Shown here piece by piece: positions 43,580-52,493 of a stretch of 64,000 nt of DNA; the stretch's first letter is position 1; the number at the start of each line of letters is the position of its first letter. The notes under the pieces were generated by a model that did no database searches, was not told the origin of the DNA, and was given only the letters and a program-made list of their open reading frames with translations. The position numbers were made by a program, and so were the translations under genes. The stretch is from Bradyrhizobium sp. ORS 278. GTDB lineage: Bacteria > Pseudomonadota > Alphaproteobacteria > Rhizobiales > Xanthobacteraceae. The stretch covers positions 7,067,001-7,131,000 of the forward strand of contig NC_009445.1 of the NCBI RefSeq assembly GCF_000026145.1, given 5' to 3'.

Positions 43580-44421
43580 GCGCGATGCGCCTGCTTCTCG
43601 TCGTCGCTGCGGCGCTCGGGTTCGGCGCATCGGCCGCCGCCGCCGACAAGTCCGATCCGGCCGGCGACGCCAAGGCGTTCCAGGACTACTTCGTCAAGAA
43701 GTTCCCGAAGGTGGCGTTCGACGATTTCGTCAACGGCCCGTATTCGATGAACGCCGACATGCGCCGGCAATGGGAGGAGAAGGAGCAGTTTCCGCCTTAC
43801 GAGTTCGCGCTCGAGGCCGGCAAGGAGATGTTCGCCAAGCCGTTCGAGAACGGCAAGACCTATGCGGACTGTTTCCCGAATGGCGGCATCGGCATCCGAC
43901 AGACCTATCCGTATTTCGACGACAAGGAAGGCAAGGTCGTCACGCTCGAGCTGGCGCTGAACCGCTGCCGTGAGGCGAATGGCGAGCAGCCCTATTCCTA
44001 CGTCAAGGATGAGATGGCGTCGCTGACCGCCTACATGGCCTACACCTCGCGCGGCAAGCGCTTCGACATCAAGATTCCCGACGATCCGCGCGCGCTGGAC
44101 GCCTTTGAGAAGGGCAAGGAATACTTCTACACCCGCCGCGGCCAGCTGAACTTCTCCTGCGCGAGCTGTCACGTGCAGAGCCCGGGCGAACGCATCCGCG
44201 CCGAGATCCTGGCGCCGGCACTCGGCATCCTCAACGCGATGCCGATCTACCGCTCCGAATGGAGCGGCATGGGCACGATCAGCCGCCGCATCGTCACCTG
44301 CAACAGCCAGACGCGCGCCGTGCCGCTGGAGCCGCAGTCGGACGAATACCGCAACCTCGAATATTATCTCTCCTACGTGTCGAACGGCCTGCCGGTTTCA
44401 GGACCGGGAGCGCGGCCATGA
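43576..44421 (+). CDS. soxA: SoxA, c-type cytochrome of the thiosulfate oxidation complex
   Basis: 281 residues with signal peptide ending AAAADK. One heme c site is seen (FSCASCH, about 193-199); the first heme site of diheme SoxA forms is replaced by ADCFPNGG, so this is the monoheme type. The active-site Cys is in VTCNSQTR near residue 243. With SoxX it initiates thiosulfate binding to SoxY. Confidence 0.94.
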   Translation: MSAMRLLLVVAAALGFGASAAAADKSDPAGDAKAFQDYFVKKFPKVAFDDFVNGPYSMNADMRRQWEEKEQFPPYEFALEAGKEMFAKPFENGKTYADCFPNGGIGIRQTYPYFDDKEGKVVTLELALNRCREANGEQPYSYVKDEMASLTAYMAYTSRGKRFDIKIPDDPRALDAFEKGKEYFYTRRGQLNFSCASCHVQSPGERIRAEILAPALGILNAMPIYRSEWSGMGTISRRIVTCNSQTRAVPLEPQSDEYRNLEYYLSYVSNGLPVSGPGARP

Positions 44422-44771
44422 AAAACATCTCACGAAACATCTTCCGAAACAGCTCAGCAACAAACGTCATGAAAAAGATCGCCTTCGCCATGATGGTGTC
44501 GGCGGTCTGCGCCGGCTCCGCGCGGGCCGCGTCGGAGTCGGACTATCTCGCGGCTGTGGCGGCGGCCGAGAGCGCCAACAAGGAAGCCGGACGTCTGCGC
44601 AACCAATGGACCGTCACACAGGCTGCACTGACTGCTGCGAAGAAGGCGGCGGAGTCGGGCAATTTCGACGCCGCGCTCAAATCGGCGCAGGAGGCCGAAG
44701 CGCTCGCCAAGGCCTCGATCGTCCAGGCCACCAGCGAGAAGCAGCGCTGGAAGGACCTGGAGATCCGCTAG
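44418..44771 (+). CDS. soxK: SoxXA-binding protein (SoxK/SAXB-like)
   Basis: 117 residues, starting in the ATGA overlap with soxA and preceded by GGGAG. A long polar n-region leads to a signal segment IAFAMMVSAVCAGSARA. The mature part is about 80 residues, Ala/Lys rich and helical (AAAESANKEAGRLRNQWTVT, AAESGNFDAALKSAQEAEALA). This matches the small protein that binds and activates SoxXA in other sox clusters. A second in-frame ATG at 44469 lacks a ribosome binding site. Confidence 0.8.
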   Translation: MKNISRNIFRNSSATNVMKKIAFAMMVSAVCAGSARAASESDYLAAVAAAESANKEAGRLRNQWTVTQAALTAAKKAAESGNFDAALKSAQEAEALAKASIVQATSEKQRWKDLEIR

Positions 44772-44781
44772 GACGCGAACG

Positions 44782-46530
44782 ATGATCCGGCGCCGGGATT
44801 TTCTGAGAGCTTCAGGAGCCGCGATGCTCGCCGCGCCGGCGCTGCTGCGCAACGCCCGCGCCGCCGACACCGTCAGCCTCTACGATGTCGAGAAGTTCGG
44901 CAACGCCCGCATCCTGCACATCACAGATACGCATGCGCAGCTACGGCCGGTGTATTTCCGCGAGCCCAGCGTCAATCTCGGCGTCGGCGAGATGTGGGGC
45001 AGGCCGCCGCATCTGGTCGAGCGCGCGTTCCTCGATCGCTATGGCATCCGCCCCGACAGCGCCGAGGCCTATGCCTTCACCTCGTTCGACTTCGAGAAAT
45101 ATGCCGGCCGCTTCGGCAAGATGGGCGGCTTCGCGCATCTGAAGACGCTGATCGACAAGCTGCGCGCCGATGCCGGCGATCATCGCTCGCTGCTGCTCGA
45201 CGGCGGCGACCTCTGGCAGGGCACGGGACTCGCCAATGCGATGCGTGGCGCCGACATGGTGAGCGCGGCCAATCTGCTCGGCATCGACGCGATGACCGGG
45301 CATTGGGAATTCACCTATGGCGAGGAGGCGCTGCGCGCCAATCTCGCGCGCTTCAAGGGCGAGTTCCTGGCGCAGAACGTATTCCTCACCGAGGAGGCGG
45401 CGTTCAACGATGCCAAGGCGTTCGACCGCGGCTCGGGCCGCGTGTTCAAGCCGGCCACGATCAAGGAGATCGGCGGCGCGCGCATCGCGGTGATCGGCCA
45501 GGCCTTCCCGTACGTGCCGATCGCCCATCCGCGCCGCTTCACGCCCGACTGGACCTTCGGCATCCGCGAGGAGGAGCTGCAGAAGCTGGTCGACGCCTTG
45601 CGCGGCGCCGACAAGGTCGATGCGGTGATCCTGCTGTCGCACAACGGCATGGATGTCGACCTGAAGCTCGCGAGCCGCGTCACCGGCATCGACGTCATCC
45701 TCGGCGGCCATACCCATGACGCGATCCCGCAGCCTGTCGCGGTCAGCAACGCCAAGGGCGCCACGCTGGTCACCAATGCCGGGTCGAACGGCAAATTCCT
45801 CGGCGTGCTCGATCTCGACGTCGGCAAGGGCCGCGTCGCCGACGCGCGCTACCGGCTGCTGCCGGTGTATTCGGAGCTGCTGAAGCCGGATCCGGCGATG
45901 CAGGCGCTGATCGATCAGACGCAGCAGCCCCAGGTGGCGGCCTGGAGCGAGAAGCTCGCGACCTCCGACCGGCTCTTGTATCGCCGCGGCAATTTCGAGG
46001 GCACGACCGACGACCTGATCTGCGCGGCGCTGCGCCGCGAGCTCGACGCCGAGCTCGCGCTGACGCCCGGGTTCCGCTGGGGCCCGAGCGTGCTCGCCAA
46101 CCAGTCGATCATGCTGGAAGACGTGCTGGCGCAGACCGCGATCACCTACCCGGAAACCTACGTGCAGCGGCTGACCGGCGCGGAGATCAAGGCCGTGCTC
46201 GAGGACGTCTGCGACAACCTCTTCAACGCGGATCCCTATCTGCAGCAGGGCGGCGACATGGTGCGTACTGGCGGCTTCTCTTACCGCTGCACGCCGTCGG
46301 AACCGATCGGCCACCGCATCTCGGATCTCACGCGCGATGATGGCCGTCCCTTGGAGGCGAGCAAGGGCTACAAGGTCGCCGGCTGGGCGTCGATGAACGC
46401 ACAGGATGGCAAGCCGGTGTGGGACGTGGTCGCCACCCATCTGCGCGACGGCCAGCTGGTGCTGGTGGGAACCAACAAGGTCACGCTGTCGGGAATCGAC
46501 GGCAATCCCGGATACGCCTCGCAATCCTGA
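44782..46530 (+). CDS. soxB: SoxB, thiosulfohydrolase
   Basis: 582 residues, 5'-nucleotidase-like dimanganese enzyme of the periplasm. A twin-arginine signal (MIRRRDFLRASG) is followed by metal-site motifs ITDTHAQLRP, LDGGDLWQG, GHWEFTYG and LGGHTHD. It releases sulfate from SoxY-bound thiosulfate. No soxCD genes follow. Confidence 0.96.
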   Translation: MIRRRDFLRASGAAMLAAPALLRNARAADTVSLYDVEKFGNARILHITDTHAQLRPVYFREPSVNLGVGEMWGRPPHLVERAFLDRYGIRPDSAEAYAFTSFDFEKYAGRFGKMGGFAHLKTLIDKLRADAGDHRSLLLDGGDLWQGTGLANAMRGADMVSAANLLGIDAMTGHWEFTYGEEALRANLARFKGEFLAQNVFLTEEAAFNDAKAFDRGSGRVFKPATIKEIGGARIAVIGQAFPYVPIAHPRRFTPDWTFGIREEELQKLVDALRGADKVDAVILLSHNGMDVDLKLASRVTGIDVILGGHTHDAIPQPVAVSNAKGATLVTNAGSNGKFLGVLDLDVGKGRVADARYRLLPVYSELLKPDPAMQALIDQTQQPQVAAWSEKLATSDRLLYRRGNFEGTTDDLICAALRRELDAELALTPGFRWGPSVLANQSIMLEDVLAQTAITYPETYVQRLTGAEIKAVLEDVCDNLFNADPYLQQGGDMVRTGGFSYRCTPSEPIGHRISDLTRDDGRPLEASKGYKVAGWASMNAQDGKPVWDVVATHLRDGQLVLVGTNKVTLSGIDGNPGYASQS

Positions 46531-46631
46531 ACCGAATGGCGCACCGCAACGACGCTGCTTCGGCGCCGCATGGATGACCGCGGCCCGACCGTGGTCTAAA
46601 CCGGCCTCGATCCGAATCGGGAGGAAGCGCG

Positions 46632-47672
46632 ATGATCTTCCGCCAATTGTTCGACAGCGTCTCCGGCACTTACAGCTACATTCTTGCGAGCCGCTCCGGC
46701 GGCGAGGCTGTCATCATCGATCCCGTGCTGGAGAAGGTCGACCGCTATTGCCAGCTGCTGCGCGAGCTCGACTTGCGCCTGGTCAAGGCGATCGACACCC
46801 ATTTGCATGCCGATCACGTCACCGGCCTCGGCGCGCTGCGTGACCGCACTCATTGCGTCACCATCATGGGCGAGCAGACCAAGGCGGACGTGGTGGCGAT
46901 GCGCGTCGGCGAAGGCGACAGGATCGCCATCGAGGGTCTCAGCCTCGATGTGATTTACACGCCGGGGCACACTGACGATTCCTACAGCTTCCTGATGGCC
47001 GACCGGGTCTTCACCGGCGACACGCTGCTGATCCGCGGCACCGGCCGCACCGACTTCCAGAACGGCGACGCCCGGCAGCAATATGATTCGATTTTCAACA
47101 AGCTGCTGCGGCTGCCCGATGACACGCTGGTCTACCCCGCGCACGACTACAAGGGCGACACCGTTTCCACGATCGGCGAGGAGCGCCGCTACAATCCGCG
47201 GCTTCAGGTGCAATCCGTCGACGATTACGTGGCGCTGATGGCCAAGCTGAAGCTGCCGAACCCGAAGATGATGGACGTCGCCGTGCCAGCCAACATGCGC
47301 GTCGGGCTGCATCAGGAGGAGCTGACCAGACAGGGCCTGGCCCTGTCGGCCCGAGAAGCGATCGAATGCCTCGGACGGCCCGACGTGCTGCTGGTCGATC
47401 TGCGCGAGGCTTCGGAGCGCGCCAAGCACGGCACGCTGTCAGGCGCGCTGCATGCGCCCTACCCTGGGATCGCCGACAATCTCAAACCCGGCGGCATGCT
47501 GCGCGAGGTTGCCGCCGCCACCGGGCGCCGCATCGTGTTCTTCTGCGCCTATGGCGAACGCTCGGCCATGGCCGTTCAGACGGCGCAAGACGCGGGCTTG
47601 GCCAACACCGCGCACATCGAGGGCGGACTCGATGCATGGAAGAAGGCCGGTGGACCGGTGGTTGCAGGGTAG
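46632..47672 (+). CDS. persulfide dioxygenase-rhodanese fusion (ETHE1-like MBL fold)
   Basis: 346 residues. The N-terminal metallo-beta-lactamase fold (THLHADHVTG at about 56-65, later YTPGHTDDS and YPAHDYKG) is of the ETHE1 persulfide dioxygenase type with a mononuclear iron site. The C-terminal rhodanese domain (about 245-345) has its active Cys in FFCAYGERSAMAV. Fusions of this kind oxidize glutathione persulfide to sulfite and transfer sulfur. GGGAGGAA precedes the ATG. Its place after soxB suggests it detoxifies sulfane sulfur left by an incomplete Sox pathway. Confidence 0.9.
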   Translation: MIFRQLFDSVSGTYSYILASRSGGEAVIIDPVLEKVDRYCQLLRELDLRLVKAIDTHLHADHVTGLGALRDRTHCVTIMGEQTKADVVAMRVGEGDRIAIEGLSLDVIYTPGHTDDSYSFLMADRVFTGDTLLIRGTGRTDFQNGDARQQYDSIFNKLLRLPDDTLVYPAHDYKGDTVSTIGEERRYNPRLQVQSVDDYVALMAKLKLPNPKMMDVAVPANMRVGLHQEELTRQGLALSAREAIECLGRPDVLLVDLREASERAKHGTLSGALHAPYPGIADNLKPGGMLREVAAATGRRIVFFCAYGERSAMAVQTAQDAGLANTAHIEGGLDAWKKAGGPVVAG

Positions 47673-47797
47673 ACGCGAAACAAGCTGCGCCATGAACCCG
47701 CCGCGATGGACGCCAACTGTCGCCGGCGTCAAGATGCGGTTCGAGTGGCCACGATTGTCGTGCCAATCGGCTGCATTGCGTTCCAGGGGGCCGGTCC

Positions 47798-49399
47798 ATG
47801 GCTGCGCGCGGGTATGACTACATCATCGTTGGCGCAGGCTCGGCGGGATGCGTGCTCGCCAACAGATTGTCGGCGGACCCGGCGTGCCGGGTGCTGCTGC
47901 TGGAAGCCGGCGGCTCCGACCGGAACTTCTGGCTGCGGATTCCGATCGGCTATTACAGGGCGATCTACGACAAGCGCTTCTCGCGCCTGTTCGACACCGA
48001 GCCGAGCGAGCTCACGGCCGGCCGGGCGATCGTCTGGCCGCGCGGCCGCGTGCTCGGCGGCTCGTCCTCGATCAACGGCCTGATCTTCATTCGCGGCGAG
48101 CCCGCCGGCTTCGACGACTGGGAACGCGCCGGCGCGCGTGGCTGGAGCTACAATCATCTGCTGCCGTTTTTCCGGCGCTACGAACGCTATGAGGGCGGAG
48201 ACAGCCAATATCACGGCGGCCTTGGCGAGTTTTCGGTGTCTGAGCTGCGCACAGGCAATCCCGCTTCGCAGGCCTGGGTCGATGCCGCGGCCGAATTCGG
48301 GCTGCCGCGCAATCCCGATTTCAACGGCCCGACGACGCTGGGCGCCGGCAGCTATCAGCTCGGTATCGGACGCCACTGGCGCTCCAGCGCAGCGACCGCG
48401 TTCCTCCACCCCATCATGAACCGCGCCAACCTGACGGTCGTGACCGGCGTCCAGGTCAGCCGCGTGATATTGCGCGGATCGTCGGCGAGCGGCGTGGAAT
48501 GGATCAAGGACGGCACCATCACATCCGCCATGGCCGATCGCGAGGTGCTGCTCGCGGCCGGCGCGCTGCAGTCGCCGCAGCTCTTGCAACTGTCGGGGAT
48601 CGGCCCAGCCGATCTGTTGCGCCGGCTCGGCATTCCCGTCGTCGTCGACGCGCCGGAAGTCGGCGAGAACCTGCAGGATCATTATCAAGCACGCATGATC
48701 GTGCGCCTGAAGCAGCCGATCTCGGTGAACGACCAGGTTCGCAGTCCCTATGAGCTCGCCAAGATGGGGCTGCAATGGCTGTTCGCCGGCAGCGGTCCGC
48801 TGACCGCCGGGGCCGGCCAGGTCGGCGGCGCCGCCTGCACCCATCTGGCCAGCGGCGGCCGCCCGGATGTGCAGTTCAACGTCATGCCGCTGTCGGTCGA
48901 CAGGCCGGGAACGCCGCTGCACAGCTATTCCGGCTTCACGGCGTCGGTCTGGCAATGTCATCCGCAGGCGCGCGGCCGGATCGCGATCCGCTCGACCGAC
49001 CCGTTCGAGCAGCCCACGATCGCGCCGAACTATTTCGCCGAAGAGGCCGACCGGAAGACCATCGTCGCGGGCCTCGAGATGCTGCGCGACATCTTCAGAC
49101 AGCCGTCGTTCCAGAAGCTGTGGGACATCGAGGTCGCGCCGGGCGCGGCGGTGGCGAGCGCGCCCGGCCTGTGGGATTTCGCGCGCAGCACCGGCGGGAC
49201 GGTGTTTCATCCGGTCGGCACCTGCCGCATGGGCGGCGATGATCACGCGGTGCTCGATCCGGCGTTGCGCGTCCGCGGCGTGGACCGGCTGCGCGTCATC
49301 GACGCCTCGGTGATGCCGCAGATCACCTCGGCCAACACCAACGCGACGAGCCTGATGATCGGTGAGCGCGGCGCGGCGCTGGTCGGCGGAGAACCGTGA
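47798..49399 (+). CDS. GMC family FAD oxidoreductase (choline dehydrogenase-like)
   Basis: 533 residues. The FAD-binding N-terminus is YIIVGAGSAGCVLANRLSAD, the GMC signature 1 is WPRGRVLGGSSSINGLIFIRG, and signature 2 is GALQSPQLLQLSGIGPADLL. The catalytic His region is GTVFHPVGTCRMG and ITSANTNATSLMIGE. It oxidizes an alcohol, unspecified; a glycine-betaine pathway role is not supported as no betaine aldehyde dehydrogenase is near. AGGGGG precedes the ATG. Confidence 0.93.
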   Translation: MAARGYDYIIVGAGSAGCVLANRLSADPACRVLLLEAGGSDRNFWLRIPIGYYRAIYDKRFSRLFDTEPSELTAGRAIVWPRGRVLGGSSSINGLIFIRGEPAGFDDWERAGARGWSYNHLLPFFRRYERYEGGDSQYHGGLGEFSVSELRTGNPASQAWVDAAAEFGLPRNPDFNGPTTLGAGSYQLGIGRHWRSSAATAFLHPIMNRANLTVVTGVQVSRVILRGSSASGVEWIKDGTITSAMADREVLLAAGALQSPQLLQLSGIGPADLLRRLGIPVVVDAPEVGENLQDHYQARMIVRLKQPISVNDQVRSPYELAKMGLQWLFAGSGPLTAGAGQVGGAACTHLASGGRPDVQFNVMPLSVDRPGTPLHSYSGFTASVWQCHPQARGRIAIRSTDPFEQPTIAPNYFAEEADRKTIVAGLEMLRDIFRQPSFQKLWDIEVAPGAAVASAPGLWDFARSTGGTVFHPVGTCRMGGDDHAVLDPALRVRGVDRLRVIDASVMPQITSANTNATSLMIGERGAALVGGEP

Positions 49400-49426
49400 G
49401 CGGAGGCGCGCTGAGCGCCCGCATCA

Positions 49427-50608
49427 TCAGCGCCTCGGATAGCTCGCCAGCGCGTCGAGCTGCCGCTGCGCCTCGGGCGATCCCCATTCGCGGGCGCGCT
49501 GGTACCACATCCTCGCCTGGGCGAGATCTGTTCCTGCATCAGATACGCCGAACTGCTTGAGCGAGGCCGGATCGTAGGTCTTGGCGAGGAGAAGCGCAGC
49601 CCGCGAGTCGCGCGCCTCCGCGGCACGCAGCAGCTGCAGCCGCGCGCCCTGAACCTCGCCGCTCGCCAGCAGTTCCTGCGCCCGCCGCACGAAGGCCGCG
49701 ACCTCATTCGGAGTCCACGCCAGAACGGGATCGGGCGCAGCCGCTGGCGGCGGACTGGCCACCACCGGCGCAGGTGCCGGCGCGGCCACCGCGGGCGGAG
49801 GATCCGGCGGCTGCGGCGCGGGAGCCTTGACGTCCGGCGCCGTCGAACCGGTGACGACGACGGTGCTGGGCGGAGCCGTCCAGGTCAGGTGGACGAACGA
49901 TTTCACCAGCGTCGTTCCATCCGCATCATGCAGCTCGAGCGGAAGATTCATCTCGCCGACGAAATCCGACGGCGGCACGATGATCGCATCTGCAACGTCC
50001 ATGGCCGGCACGCGCCACTCCTCGGAACCGAGGCGCCGGCCGGCCGTGACGCGCGTACCGAGCGGCAGCCTGCCGATGATCACCACCATGCCGGCGGCCG
50101 GATTCTCGATCGCGACGCCGAGCTGAAGCTGCGCATTGGGGGGACCGCTATTGCCACTCACGATCAGCGTCGGGGCGGAGGATATCGGCGTGCCGGTCAA
50201 ATAAGCGGCCCGGAATGCGGACCACGCGGCGGCGCCCTTCAGCTTCGAGGCCGACATCGGAGAGGTGATGACATAGGCGAAGCCGGCGGAGCCGACCGCA
50301 AGCACGAACAGTGCGACTTTGATTCCCATGCGAGGTTTGCGCCGAGGCTCGACGAAGGACGGTGCGGCGACGAATTCCGGATCGAGCCGTTGCCGCTCTG
50401 CCCGCGCCACCGCCTCGTTGAACACGTCGCGACGCATGGGAGTGCCCGCGCCATGATCGATGGGTGATGCGAGGCGGGTGGCGGGGTCGCTCACCGCGCG
50501 CGCCGGCTCATCCAACCGAGCCTCATCCGAGCCGTCCGCCTCGCGCGGACGTCGCGGGGCGTAGTAACGCAAGCTGTTGGGGGACTTCTCGTCGTCCTGC
50601 TCAATCAC
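49427..50608 (-). CDS. membrane-anchored Sel1-like repeat protein
   Basis: About 393 residues from a GTG with a GGGGGG ribosome binding site; the frame extends to 50707 without one. A charged cytoplasmic N-terminal part (about 1-95) is followed by one membrane helix (IKVALFVLAVGSAGFAYVIT) and a periplasmic region. A Pro/Ala-rich linker (about 270-310) precedes Sel1/TPR-like repeats (VRRAQELLASGEVQGARLQLL; QARMWYQRAREWGSPEAQRQL). Function unknown. It is convergent with the GMC gene, 27 bases apart. Confidence 0.8.
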   Translation of the reverse strand: MIEQDDEKSPNSLRYYAPRRPREADGSDEARLDEPARAVSDPATRLASPIDHGAGTPMRRDVFNEAVARAERQRLDPEFVAAPSFVEPRRKPRMGIKVALFVLAVGSAGFAYVITSPMSASKLKGAAAWSAFRAAYLTGTPISSAPTLIVSGNSGPPNAQLQLGVAIENPAAGMVVIIGRLPLGTRVTAGRRLGSEEWRVPAMDVADAIIVPPSDFVGEMNLPLELHDADGTTLVKSFVHLTWTAPPSTVVVTGSTAPDVKAPAPQPPDPPPAVAAPAPAPVVASPPPAAAPDPVLAWTPNEVAAFVRRAQELLASGEVQGARLQLLRAAEARDSRAALLLAKTYDPASLKQFGVSDAGTDLAQARMWYQRAREWGSPEAQRQLDALASYPRR

Positions 50609-51085
50609 GCCATTCCCCCCTTCCCGCTCCGTCGGGTCCGCCTGCCTACGCGGGACCCATCTGAGCGACTCGGACTCGCGGCAACCCGCACGCCGCGGTG
50701 CCAACATCTCGATCGATCTTTGTTTGATCGACCCCTATCAGTTTGATTGCCACGTGCGGCATTTGCGCCAGCCAACGTGATCTGTTTGACCCCAGCCGAT
50801 GCAGCCGGGTGAATCCAGTGATGACGACCACCTCTTCGGAGGTCGTTCCATGACCCTGCGCAGACATCACGAGTCCCCACCCGATTCGTCCAGTCCGGCT
50901 CACAGCACCGGGACACGCTAAGATAGCACAGACTAATCAAAAATGTGGCGGAAAATGAGCTTCGAGTCGTCAAGATGAGGAAAACGCCCGAAATATGCCG
51001 CTCTCGTCGATCGCGCCAAGATTGCATGGGTTAGCGCCAGCCGAGGCGGCGCCCAGGTCAGATGCACGGCTCAGCGCGTCCGTCC
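50609..51085. other. intergenic region without a gene
   Basis: About 480 bases holding no supported gene. It includes the 5' side of the Sel1 protein gene and an AT-richer stretch at 50925-50960. No clear repeat or RNA gene is visible. Confidence 0.4.
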
Positions 51086-52099
51086 TCATGCCTTGATGAC
51101 CGAAAGGAACAGGCTGGGATCGAAATAATCGACGGCAGGCACGGGCTTTTCGATCTTGCCGATCCGGGCGTAGAAGTTCGAGACCTGCTGGAGCCAGTCG
51201 GTGATCGCGCCATTGCTATAGAGCCGTCGCCAGACCGCGGTCGGGAACACCCGCATCGCGCCGAACTGCTCGCGCATGTCTCGATCCGGCACCTGCGCGT
51301 AGTACTTCTCGTGCAGCACGTTCAGCGCCTCGTTGGAGCGAGCGATCAGCATGTCGTTCCCCTCGGTCCACGCCTTGATCACGCGCGCCAGAACAGGCCG
51401 GTTGCTGGTCATATAGGCGGCCGAGGCAGCCCAGCCGCCGACCACGGCCGCGCTGGGATAATAGGCCCCCGCATCGAGCAGCTTCTTCGCCCATGTCACT
51501 TTCTCGCGCACCGCGATGTTGAACGGCACCCACAGCGCGACCGCGGGGACCTCGCCGGTGATGAACGCATTCACCGCCTCCGGCATCGGCTTGCTCACGA
51601 GCTCGATGTCGGTCGGCTGAAACTGGTTTTCGCGCAAGGCATTGTCGAGGAAGACGTGTGCGGTGGTGCCGGCCGTCGTCGCGACGCGCTTGCCGCGCAG
51701 ATCCGAGAATTGGCGGATGCCCTGGTCCTCGCGCACCCACAGCTGGGCGGTCGCGAACTCGATCGAGTTGGCCAGGAACATCTTGCCCTGCCCGCGTGCG
51801 GGAAAGTTCGAGATCACCGCGCCGGTGGCCAGCATGTCGATCTCGCCGCCCGACAGCGCCGTGAACAGTTCGATGCCGGTCTTGAACTCCTTGAACTGCG
51901 GATCGAGGCCATTCTTGGCCCACGATCCCAGATGGTCGGCAAGCCAGATCTGGCCGTCGACGGCCAGCGTGTGCAGATGGCCGATCCTGATCTTCGTCCG
52001 CGCCTGCGCGAGCGCAGGGCCGCCAAGCGGCGATAGTCCAGCCGCGGCCAACCCAAGTGAGCCGCAACTGGCGGCAATGAATCTGCGCCGATCCAACAT
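51086..52099 (-). CDS. ABC transporter binding protein, nitrate/taurine type, paralog A
   Basis: 337 residues, periplasmic. The RRRFIAASCG N-terminus indicates Tat-like export. Body: KIRIGHLHTLAVDGQIW, LSGGEIDMLATGAVISNFPARGQGK, KRVATTAGTTAHVFLDNAL. It is clearly paralogous to the binding protein at 54224-55219. A ribosome binding site GGGAGGGG abuts the ATG. It has no permease of its own and may share the ABC complex encoded at 55244-56835. Ligand unknown; sulfonate, nitrate or pyrimidine-like ligands fit the family. Confidence 0.88.
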   Translation of the reverse strand: MLDRRRFIAASCGSLGLAAAGLSPLGGPALAQARTKIRIGHLHTLAVDGQIWLADHLGSWAKNGLDPQFKEFKTGIELFTALSGGEIDMLATGAVISNFPARGQGKMFLANSIEFATAQLWVREDQGIRQFSDLRGKRVATTAGTTAHVFLDNALRENQFQPTDIELVSKPMPEAVNAFITGEVPAVALWVPFNIAVREKVTWAKKLLDAGAYYPSAAVVGGWAASAAYMTSNRPVLARVIKAWTEGNDMLIARSNEALNVLHEKYYAQVPDRDMREQFGAMRVFPTAVWRRLYSNGAITDWLQQVSNFYARIGKIEKPVPAVDYFDPSLFLSVIKA

Positions 52100-52493
52100 C
52101 CCCTCCCATCGCTATCGCGTCATGATCTGGAAAGCGGGCCGATTGCTTCGGCCACTCATTGTCCTGCAGGACGCCAACCTGCTGCCGCCGCGCCCACGAC
52201 GTCCAGCAGCCGGGCACGCGCGCGACGGACAACGCATCGCGAGCGACCGCGGATCTCTCCAAACAACTCAGGTATGTATGGCTTCATCATGACAACCGCC
52301 TCAATCACAACTTTATTTTTTGCGTTTTATGCCCTTAAAATTGTAGCGGCGATCAAACAACCGCCAAGATGTGGCTAAATCTTCGCCGGCGAAAGTCGAA
52401 CTAATCGCTCTTTGGTTGCACTGATGCCGGATTCGCGCGCAGCGAATCCGAAACATGCCGTCATGCCTGCTGACAAACGATCGGGAGAGTCCG
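52100..52493. other. intergenic region between divergent transport genes
   Basis: About 390 bases with an AT-rich centre (52300-52350, AACTTTATTTTTTGCGTTTTATG) that probably holds promoters for both flanking genes. No gene seen. Confidence 0.4.

Noticed and set aside
44941..46524. Minus-strand open frame of 527 codons opposite soxB
   Set aside because: Antisense to SoxB, which has all metal-site motifs; no domain seen in the shadow.
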